From: JANLSE01 sp038214135
GTDB lineage: Bacteria; Chloroflexota; Chloroflexia; Chloroflexales; Roseiflexaceae
Direction: 5' to 3'
Length of the DNA stretch: 64,000 nucleotides
Assembly (NCBI GenBank): GCA_038214135.1
Contig: JBBQSD010000003.1
Location: forward strand, 61,361-125,360
In this document: positions 43,148 through 52,200 of the stretch, piece after piece
Numbering within the stretch: position 1 is the stretch's first letter
Layout: every line of letters starts with the position of its first letter
Notes under the pieces: model-generated
Databases searched by the model: none
Told to the model about the DNA's origin: nothing
What the model saw: only the letters and a program-made list of their open reading frames with translations
Translations under genes and position numbers: made by a program

Positions 43148-43190
43148 GCCAGGAATCGACGCGAGCATTGCTCGTAGATCGATCCCTGGC
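43148..43190 (+). promoter_or_regulatory. Intra-operon hairpin between binding protein and permease
   Basis: A long hairpin (GCCAGG...CCTGGC arms, with inner TCGA and GAGC/GCTC pairs) lies between the lipoprotein stop and the first permease. It has no T-tract. It may protect the 3' end of the lipoprotein message, or partly attenuate transcription, so that more binding protein than permease is made. Confidence 0.6.
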
Positions 43191-43241
43191 TCTTCCAAAA
43201 ATCCTGCTATTGTTCCCAGTTAACCGCGAAGGAACACCGCC

Positions 43242-44201
43242 ATGACCCAATATATCGTTCGGCGTGTGCTGATTGCTATTCCAACAATGCTTGTGATCAG
43301 CTTTGTGGTGTTCGCCATCCTGGCTCTCGCCCCAGGCGATCCACTAGCTCAGTTTGCACTGAACCCTGCTATTCCCCAAGAAGTTCGCCAGCGCATCCGC
43401 GAAAGCTTTGGGCTTGATCAACCATGGCCGGTTCGCTATGTGAAATGGCTGACGAACCTGGTTCGTGGTGATTGGGGCATGTCATTCTCCACCAAGGGCC
43501 CAGTGATTGATTTGGTCTGGCAACGGATGCCACAAACACTCCAGGTTGTTGGTGTGGCCTATCTTATTGCTGTGGTGCTTGCCATTCCGATTGGCGTCAT
43601 CTCAGCCGTCAAACAATACTCAATTTTCGATCAGATTGCGACATTCTTCTCGTTTATTGGCTTTTCAGTACCATCATTCTTTACTGGCCTGACGTTAATG
43701 CTCGTGTTTGCAATCAATCTCAAATGGTTTCCAATTGTGTATAGTTCAACGTTAAACCTCACAAGTTGGGGTGCGATTGGTGAACAATTGCGCCAGATGT
43801 TCCTGCCAGTGATGGTGCTGGTCGTTCAACAAACAGCGGCGCTCACGCGCTTTATGCGCGCTTCGATGCTCGATAATCTGCCGCTTGATTATGTTCGCAC
43901 TGCACGGGCAAAAGGATTGGCCGATCGTGCCGTCGTCATACGGCATGTGATGGTCAATAGCCTGATTCCAGTTATTACACTCATTGCACTTGGCGTGCCG
44001 ACAATCTTTGCTGGTGCGATTATTACCGAAAATCTGTTCCGGGTGAATGGGCTTGGGCAGCTATTAATCACATCGATCAACAATTCTGATACGCCAGTTG
44101 TGATGGCACTGACGTTTATCTTTGCCTTCCTAACGGTCACCTTCAATCTAATCGCTGATATTATGTATGGCGTGCTTGATCCACGCGTGCGCTACGGTTA
44201 G
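43242..44201 (+). CDS. ABC transporter permease, DppB family
   Basis: 319 residues with six membrane segments, starting MTQYIVRRVLIAIPTMLVIS. The C-terminal EAA-like loop LDYVRTARAKGLADRAVVIRHVMVNSLIPVI is the docking motif for the ATPase, as in DppB/OppB. It forms the transmembrane channel with the next gene. AAGGA lies eight bases upstream of the ATG. The gene order binding protein-DppB-DppC is the normal one for dipeptide importers. Confidence 0.93.
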   Translation: MTQYIVRRVLIAIPTMLVISFVVFAILALAPGDPLAQFALNPAIPQEVRQRIRESFGLDQPWPVRYVKWLTNLVRGDWGMSFSTKGPVIDLVWQRMPQTLQVVGVAYLIAVVLAIPIGVISAVKQYSIFDQIATFFSFIGFSVPSFFTGLTLMLVFAINLKWFPIVYSSTLNLTSWGAIGEQLRQMFLPVMVLVVQQTAALTRFMRASMLDNLPLDYVRTARAKGLADRAVVIRHVMVNSLIPVITLIALGVPTIFAGAIITENLFRVNGLGQLLITSINNSDTPVVMALTFIFAFLTVTFNLIADIMYGVLDPRVRYG

Positions 44202-44249
44202 GATATCACGTCGTCTTGATCGGCGAGTGATTGAGGATGGGGGATCGAT

Positions 44250-45245
44250 ATGTCTGAAGCTAACCCTGCTGTTGACGCAACCAGCAAACCTCTAGCATCG
44301 GCAGCTGTTCAGCAACTCCAATTCGGCCTTGCTTCGAAACCGCGCACTCTGATTGGTGATGCATGGCGGCGTTTTCGGCGGCATAAGTTGGCCATGATTG
44401 GCGCATCCATTCTGGTTATTTTTATTCTCACAGTCCTCATTGGCCCCTCAATCTATCTGTTGCGTAGCCCTGATATAAAGGATTTCAAAGCCTATACCGA
44501 ACAGCTCGATTTTGTGACGATCCTTGCAGGGCCAAGTGCCGAGCATCCATTTGGCACCGATGATCTGGGGCGTGATCAACTCTCGCGTGCGGTGTATGGT
44601 GGCCGGATCTCTTTGCTGGTTGGGTTTGCAGCAATGCTGATCGCCGTTTCGCTTGGCACGGTGGTTGGTGCGGCGGCCGGGTTTCTAGGCGGTACAGTTG
44701 ATCAAGTGCTGATGCGCATCACTGATCTGTTTCTATCGTTGCCCGGTCTGCCATTGATCATCCTGATGGTCTACCTGTTCCGTGAGCCGGTTCAGAAATG
44801 GCTTGGCCAGGAAACAGGCATCTTTGTGATCGTGGTGGTGATGATCGGTGGATTGGCCTGGATGCAGACGGCTCGCATCGTACGATCTTCCTTCCTTTCA
44901 TTGAAGGAAAAGGAGTTTGTCGAGGCTGCAAACTGCCTGGGCATCAGCAAAACGGCAATCATGTTCCGCCATATCCTGCCGAATGCGTTTAGCCCGATTA
45001 TTGTGGCAGCAACACTGGAAATTGGCAACGCGATTATTGCCGAGTCAACACTCTCATTTCTTGGTGTTGGGTTCCCACCCGATACGCCAACATGGGGGCG
45101 GCTCGTCACCGATGGCAGCCAATTTCTGCAGGCCGGCGCACACCTGGCCTTGTTCCCCGGCGCGCTGATCTTCCTGACTGTGCTTAGTATTAACTTCATG
45201 GGCGATGGTCTGCGCGATGCGCTCGACCCACGATCTCGGTTGTAG
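44250..45245 (+). CDS. ABC transporter permease, DppC family
   Basis: 331 residues. An N-terminal cytoplasmic extension (~45 residues) precedes RRHKLAMIGASILVIFILTVLIG. The periplasmic loop contains EHPFGTDDLGRDQLSRAVYGGRISL, the DppC signature, and the EAA-type loop is KEFVEAANCLGISKTAIMFRHILPNAFSPI. It forms the second half of the channel. The operon ends here: the DppD and DppF ATPases expected next are absent, so they must be encoded elsewhere. Confidence 0.93.
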   Translation: MSEANPAVDATSKPLASAAVQQLQFGLASKPRTLIGDAWRRFRRHKLAMIGASILVIFILTVLIGPSIYLLRSPDIKDFKAYTEQLDFVTILAGPSAEHPFGTDDLGRDQLSRAVYGGRISLLVGFAAMLIAVSLGTVVGAAAGFLGGTVDQVLMRITDLFLSLPGLPLIILMVYLFREPVQKWLGQETGIFVIVVVMIGGLAWMQTARIVRSSFLSLKEKEFVEAANCLGISKTAIMFRHILPNAFSPIIVAATLEIGNAIIAESTLSFLGVGFPPDTPTWGRLVTDGSQFLQAGAHLALFPGALIFLTVLSINFMGDGLRDALDPRSRL

Positions 45246-45263
45246 GTTCACAAAGGAACAAAA

Positions 45264-45307
45264 GAACAAGGGAGCAGGAGAGCAATAACTCTCTTGTTCC
45301 CTTGTTC
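45264..45307 (+). terminator. Hairpin after the importer operon built from 8-bp repeats
   Basis: A 19-bp stem with two G-T wobble pairs (45264-45282 / 45289-45307) and a 6-base loop is made of AGAACAAG-type repeat units and their complement. The T content after it is modest, so it may be a weak terminator or a repeat-derived structure. Confidence 0.45.
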
Positions 45308-45327
45308 TCACGCAGTTCTAAATAGTT

Positions 45328-45392
45328 ATCACTCTGTCATGCTGAGCCGCAGCGAAGCATCTCAGACCCTTCACTTCGTTCAGGGTGACACG
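45328..45392. repeat. TGTCATGCTGAG-type inverted repeat
   Basis: The left arm TGTCATGCTGAGCCGCAGCG and the right arm ending CGTTCAGGGTGACA form an imperfect inverted repeat of about 22 bp. This type occurs in the intergenic DNA of many bacteria. It lies between the ABC operon and the convergent hydrolase gene. Confidence 0.55.
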
Positions 45393-45412
45393 CCTTAGGC
45401 AAAGAATATTCT

Positions 45413-45426
45413 GACTCCTGACTCCT
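45413..45426. repeat. Heptanucleotide repeat GACTCCT, two units
   Basis: Two GACTCCT units lie immediately beyond the stop codon of the hydrolase gene; the same word repeats four times at 11837. Confidence 0.6.
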
Positions 45427-45429
45427 GAC

Positions 45430-46278
45430 CTAGATATACTCGATCTGATTGACCCGCCGCCGCCATTCGCTCTTCAGCTCAATGGGTGTTCCAGTACTGG
45501 ACATAAAATCAGTCAGCATGCGATTAAACACATTTGGTTGATCCAGAAACGGGAAGTGGTTCGATTTCGGCAGCTTGATCACCTGCTGGAGTTGCGCATG
45601 ATCATCATGGAAGAAGCGCGCCTGCTCGCTCGGGACAATCCCATCGCGCTCTCCAAAAACAGCCAGCAGTGGCACCTCTAACCGCCCAAGATCGGCGCGT
45701 AGATCGGTTTCGAGAACAGAGTCGATCACCCTTTTCACGCCAGCTTCACTCAGGCTCTCGGTATCCTCAATGATCTCATCGAGAATTTGTGGGTAATCGA
45801 CATTCAGTTGGCGCAATTGGCGCGACCATAGGTTGTTCGAGTTGGCCCGCCCAAGCAGCCGCGCAAATGCACCAGGCCGCACAAACGATTGAATCACACT
45901 CCCCTGAATCGGTGTTGTCACCGCAACAACCTTTGTAAAGCGCTGTGGATGTTTACTCACCGCATGAATAGCTACCATTCCGCCAAGCCCATGCCCAACC
46001 AAGGCGACCTTCTCTAAGCCAAGATTGTTCATGAAATCGATCAGCATGGCCACGTATTCCGAGACCGAAAAGGTGCTTTCATGCCGATCCGATTCTCCAA
46101 ACCCCCAAAAATCAAGCGCATAGGTACGGTGGCGATCCGAGATGCTATCCATGGTTGGTAGCCAATAGCGCCACGAACCAAGCCAGCTATGCAGAAAGAT
46201 AATCGGTAGGCCACGCCGACCAATAACCTCATAGTGGACGAGTCGGTTGTTGAGATGTATTGCGCTCACGCCGTCCAC
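45430..46278 (-). CDS. Alpha/beta-hydrolase fold protein without the nucleophile serine
   Basis: 282 residues. The fold is clear: IIFLHSWLGSWRYW (oxyanion-hole HG-like turn), LDFWGFGESD, and the acid GERDGIVP and histidine SNHFPFLDQP. At the nucleophile elbow the sequence is ALVGHGLGGMVA: glycine (codon GGG) where G-x-S-x-G has serine. The protein could be a catalytically dead binding protein or use another mechanism. The start is a GTG directly after the stop of the giant kinase gene (0 bp), so it is coupled to it. A second GTG at codon 4 is possible. Confidence 0.85.
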   Translation of the reverse strand: MDGVSAIHLNNRLVHYEVIGRRGLPIIFLHSWLGSWRYWLPTMDSISDRHRTYALDFWGFGESDRHESTFSVSEYVAMLIDFMNNLGLEKVALVGHGLGGMVAIHAVSKHPQRFTKVVAVTTPIQGSVIQSFVRPGAFARLLGRANSNNLWSRQLRQLNVDYPQILDEIIEDTESLSEAGVKRVIDSVLETDLRADLGRLEVPLLAVFGERDGIVPSEQARFFHDDHAQLQQVIKLPKSNHFPFLDQPNVFNRMLTDFMSSTGTPIELKSEWRRRVNQIEYI

Positions 46279-49200
46279 CTATTCATCAGTGGCATCCTGA
46301 TCTGGCTGCGATACTGGTACAATAAAACTAAACGTGCTGCCCATGCCTGGTTCGCTAACGACCCACATTTCGCCGCCGTGTAGCTCGACAAATGACTTGG
46401 CGATTGAAAGCCCTAAACCAGTTCCACCAGCCTCATCACGCAGCGGGTTATCAAAGCGCTGGAAGCGCCGGAACAGATTCTTCTGGTCCTCCGCTGATAT
46501 ACCAACACCACTATCTTCGACATCAACCTGCAGCATGCCAGCAGGATTCAGAAACGATTTCAGCGTGATTTGGCCCTTCGGGAATGTATATTTGATCGCA
46601 TTTGAGACGAGGTTCATCACCACCTGTGTGAGCCGCCGCAGATCAGCGGATACTTCTGGTAGCTCTGCATCCATATCGGTCTCAACCAACATCTCTTTAC
46701 GATCAATCTGCACCTGCAATGTTTGCAGCACATCATTAAAGATATTGCGTATATTTACTTGTTCGAAATTAAGCTGGATCTTCTCAGAATCGATCCGGCC
46801 AATCTCAAGGATATCATTGATCAGATCCATTAACCGATTTGCATTGTTCTTGACAACATTCAAGAATGAGAGTTGCCCCTCGCTTAACTGGCCAGCAGCG
46901 CCAAGCAATAACAGATCCACATAGCCCTTAATTGAGGTAAGTGGTGTGCGTAGTTCGTGCGAAACGCTGGAGATGAATTCACGCTTGGCCCGATCACTCT
47001 CGATCTCACGGGTCACATCGCGAAGCACAACCACGCTGCCATACACGGCACCGCGAGGCCCAACCCACGCTGCAAAATTGAGCGCGATTGTCTGACTCGG
47101 TGTTGGCAAGCTCAGCGTACGATTATAGTTTTTCGCCTGATCATTCAGCGTCCGTAGACCCTGATAGACCCCTTCATAGATCAGGCCAGCACGCTGCTTG
47201 GCGATTGTGTTATCGTATTCTAACAAATAGCGCAGTGGCTGCCCCGAAACGAACGATGCCGGAATCGCAAGCATTTGCTCGGCAGCCGGATTGAACAACA
47301 CCACCTGCTGCTGCTCATCCAACACGATCACGCCCTCACCAAGGCTCTGCAGGATTGCCTGGTTCTTGCTATTCTCCTCACGCTGTTGCGATTCTGCCAA
47401 CCCACGATCATAGGCCAGTTCCGAAATGACTTTATACAGCGTTGCGTTATGAATAACAATTGCAATCTCATTGGCAATCGTTGTTAAGAGCTGAACCTGC
47501 GCCTCGCGGAAGAAATCGACTTTCGGGCTAGAAAGCATCAGCACGCCAAGCGGTCCATCCTGAGTCATCAATGGCGCAACAATCACGGAGCGAATATCAT
47601 CGGCGCGGCCCTCTTCACGTAGCCAGCGCGGATCATCCAACACATCCGGGATACAGGCAGCCCTGCGCTGACGGATCACCCAACCTGCTAGGCCGCCGCC
47701 CTGCGCGAAATTGATCGGGATCTCGGTTGTTAACGCTTCGCCAGCACCCGCCAACACCGCACGGCAGATCAGCTCATTCTCCTGCATGTCACGCAGCATA
47801 ATCGAGCCGCGCCGTGCCTCAAGTGCATCAGCTGCCAGTTCGAGTGCTCGATTTAATGTGGGCTGCAACTCCAGTGTTGCGGCAAGTTCAATCGTTATTG
47901 CGTGGACAGCCCGCAGCCGATCCTGCTCCTCGCGAAGCTCGGCGGTGCGCTCCTCCACACGAACCTCTAATTCGGCATTGAGTTGCGTCACTTCCTGATA
48001 CAGGCGCGCATTCCGAATAGCCTGCGCAGCCTGGCTGGCGAGCGTAAAAGCAATCTGCCCATCGTCCTCATCATATGCGCCAATTATGCGGTTATCAACG
48101 CACAACAGGCCAATTACTTCATCATCGACAAGCAATGGCGCACCGATCCAACCACGAATATATTCAGATCCAGGAGCCGGAACCAGATACGGCGTGGCTT
48201 GAGCGTCATGCAGAACCACTGGCTGGCGTGTCACCAGCACCTGTTCGAGATATGGATCATCGCTGACATTGAAACGTAGCGCCTCAACCTCCGCTTTGAC
48301 CTCGGACGCAAAGCCTCGACCTGCCATAACAAACAGATTATCCCCGTCGCGCTGCATCAGCGATGCGGTATCGTAGTTCACCACAAGCGCAAGCTGATCG
48401 AAAATAATCTCGTAGATTCCCTCTGGGGTGCGTAGGCGCGTGAACATCTGGGCCGTCTCACGCAACGTATCGGCCACCCGCCGACGCTCCTGCTCGACAA
48501 GCAGCAACTGTGCCCGCGTAAGCGATTGGCTGAGCTGATTCGAAAGAATCGAAAGCAGCGAGACCTCGCGATCCTGCCAACTGCGGCTCGAACGCTGCCC
48601 AGCCCAGATGATGCCAACGATCTGATCACTGGCGCTGATCACTAATCCAAGTAGGCTGCCAAGGCCACTCACCTGCGCAAGCTCGGGAGCCTCAGATGCC
48701 AGATCATTCAATGCCAATGCGCTGCTGCTATTCAGATGGCTCACCAATGGCATTGATAGCTGTACAAACATTTCGCTGTCAAATGGCGCATCCGAATGAT
48801 CAGCGACCGTTGGCGCTAATGGTCGGCGGCGCGCATCGAGTGGGACAACAATACAAACATCGGCACGCAATAGCTCCAGCACACTCGTTGCGGCAGTCGT
48901 CTGAATATCACTCGGATGCAACGAACTGGTCAGTGCCACACTCACATCATACAGCGCCGTCAGATCCCGATTGCTCTGGCGTGTTTCACTCAGCAAGCGC
49001 GCATTTTCCAATGCTGTCGCTCCCCAAGCGGCAATCGTTTCCAGCAGGCGCACATCATCAGCGCTATAGGCGTGTTCGCGCTCAGTATTCTGAATACCAA
49101 TCGTGCCGACAACCTTATCGGCAGCAATCATTGGCACGCCCAACCAAGATTTTGGCTGATCATTTGGATCATTATTGCTTTCAAGGGCATGGATATTGCG

Positions 49201-52200
49201 GGCCTGGATCTCGGCATCAACATCCTGATTCAGCAGCAGCGTCGAACGGTTCTGGATGACATACCCCGTGAGTGTATCGGAAAGCGCATAGAAATTATGA
49301 AACTCAACGCGCTTTCCATCCTCAATTACCAGCGGGAGTGTGACAGCATCGCGCCGTGAATCATAGATCGAAATATAGAAATTTTTGGTATCAAGCAAAC
49401 GGCTCGTCTGGCGGTAGATCGTTTCGAGCAGTTCTTCCTGTGAGGAAACAGCACTCAGCTCCTGGCCGATCTTATTGAAGGTTGCCAATTCGTCGATCTT
49501 GCGGCCACGCTCCTGGAACAGGCGCGCATTCGTGATGGCGACAGCCGCCTGGCTTGCGACCGTCACCATAAAACGCAGATCATCACGGTTGAAGGCATAC
49601 GGAGTATAGCTCTGAATATCGAGCACACCCAATACCGCCTCACCAGAAAGAATCGGCACGATCAGGAAGGATTGCTCTGTTGCTTCGCTCGCCCCATAGT
49701 GCGGTCCACCATAGTTGATCAGATCGAATTCCTCGGCAGTATGCAGCAACAAGGGTTGACGCTGATGGATGACCCATCCAGAACCGCCCTGTGGTGGAAG
49801 TTGCGGAATCTCTACTCGCTGCCCAAGATCATAGGCAATTGGATAGACCATCAGATCGCGTTCAGCATCATACAGAACAACCGCCGATGTACCGACATCA
49901 ACGACGCGCCCGATCTGGGCATGCAGGCGTTCCAGAACCGTTTGCAGATCCAGGGTCGAGTTAATCGCGCTGCCGATCTCCTGCAGAACACTCACTTCAC
50001 GCAGGCGGCGTTCACGTTCACTGAATAGGCGCGCATTGCCAAGTGCCGTGGCAGCCTGGCTCGCAACGGTTTCGAGAAAGCGTAGATGATCTTCATTAAA
50101 GCGATATGGATCATAGCTCTGGGCATTCAGAATACCAAGCACGCGGCTCCCCAGCAGAATTGGTACGCCAAGCCACGATGCAATCTGCTTATCGCGAGGC
50201 TCTGGTAATTCCTGGGAAATAGCATCAACCTCCGCCTGCGTCGAGAGCAACAGCGAATGACGCTCATTGATCACCAGGCTGGAAAGTTTGGCATCATTGG
50301 CATCAAGTGTCGTATTGGCGACATTCCGTTGCGCGATACCATCTTGCGTGAAAATAGGAAAGCTCAGCACTCTGGTCATGTTATCGTAGAGCGCAATAAA
50401 TGTTTGCGATGTATCCAGAACCTCGCCCATACCCTGGAACAGCTTCATCAGCAGTTCGTTGACATCCAGGGTTCCGTTGATCGCCTGGCTAATGCGATTC
50501 AGCGTCATCAGTTCGGCGATGCGCTGCTCGCGCTCATCGAAGAGGTGCGCATTCTCGAGTGCAACCGCCGCCTGATCGGCCATTCCGGCAAGTAACTGAA
50601 CCTCATCCGAGTTAAACGCTCGCGTGTCAATTGTCATCACGCTCAGTACGCCAATCGTTCGATCTCGATAGCGAACTGGCACACCCATAAACGAGGTATA
50701 TTTATTCGTCCGATTAAAGTTCGGGTAGAGTGAACTGCCATCATGCTCAACATCGACAACAACCAGTGGCGTACCAAGCGCCGCAACTCGCCCTGTCAGG
50801 CCAGTGCCTACCGGCACCTGTAACGTCTGAGCAACTTCCCTGGGAATGCCCATCATCGCAACCGGCAGCAGCAGATGCTCAGTATTCTCCTGCCAGAGCG
50901 CGACAGTATCAACCCGCAGTTGGCGGCCTACCACATCCATCAGCGAGTCGAGCACTTCCAGTGGTTTAAGCGAGGAACTCAGCACTCGCGCAGCTTCCAG
51001 CAGAGCAGAAAGTTCGCCAACCTTATACTGAAGCCGATCCGCGCCAAGCTGCGTTTCCTCAAATAAGCGCGCATTCTCCAGCGCAACGGCCGTCTGATTA
51101 GCAATCGTGAGGCTTAGCTCAAGTTCTCGCTCGCTTGGATCATGCCGACGGCCAATATAATCAAGCCGAACCGCACCAATCACCTGTTCCTTTGAGACAA
51201 GCGGAACAACAAGCATCGACTGAATATCGTGATTGCGAAATGTTTCGTGCCACCATACCAGCATTGGATCAACGCGGGCATCGCTTGCGAAATAAATAGA
51301 ACGATGAGTATCGAGCCAATCTACAAGTGGGTGGCCCACGAGGCTGAAATCCGAGCGCTTCACATCGCCATGATCCTGCCAGACAAGCTGCGCCGTGCTG
51401 CTTGCGCGATCATACAGGATCAGCCGCGCTTTATCGGCATTGGTTGCCTGCGCCATCGCATCCGCCGCCGCATAAAAAACCTGCTCAAATTCAAGTGTTG
51501 CAGCGGCAGTTGCCGAGACACGGTTGATCAATGCCAGTTGGCGAACCTGCGAGCGTGCCTGATCAAGCAGCACCGCATTCTGAACTCCAAGCGCTACCTG
51601 ATTAGCAACTGTCGTTAGGAACGATTGCTCACGCTCACCATACAGATCCGCCGTATAGCTCTGAATTGAAAGCACACCAACAACACCGCCATCACCAATC
51701 AGCAACGGCACGCCAAGCCACGCCGCCGATCTACGCTGCTCATTGCCAAAGGGGGTCGGTTGGAACACATCCTGCGCCTGCTCAAGCCGTAGATCCGCAA
51801 AACGCAATGGTTTCCGATCCTGAAGAATCCAGGCCGTCAGGCTGCCTGGATCCGGCGGGCCATTGCGAATATTAAATGTGTGAAGACCCTCATCAACCAT
51901 CAGGGCCATTGAGATTTCATTGCGCTCGGCCTGATAGACAATCGCATAGAATGCATCAATAGCAATAAACCCAGCAAGGCATTCATACACCTGCGTGAAC
52001 ATCTGCTCAATATCGAGTGTTGCGGCGGTAATGCGCCCGATTCGGTTAATAACATTGAGTTCTTCAATGCGCCGCTCACGCTCACGGAACAGGCGCAGCT
52101 TTTCGAGCGCTACCGCAAGCTGGTTAGCCAGTGTCGAAAGAAACTGAACATCCGTCTCACTGAAGGCGTGTGGCTCAAAACTCTGCACAGAGAGCACGCC

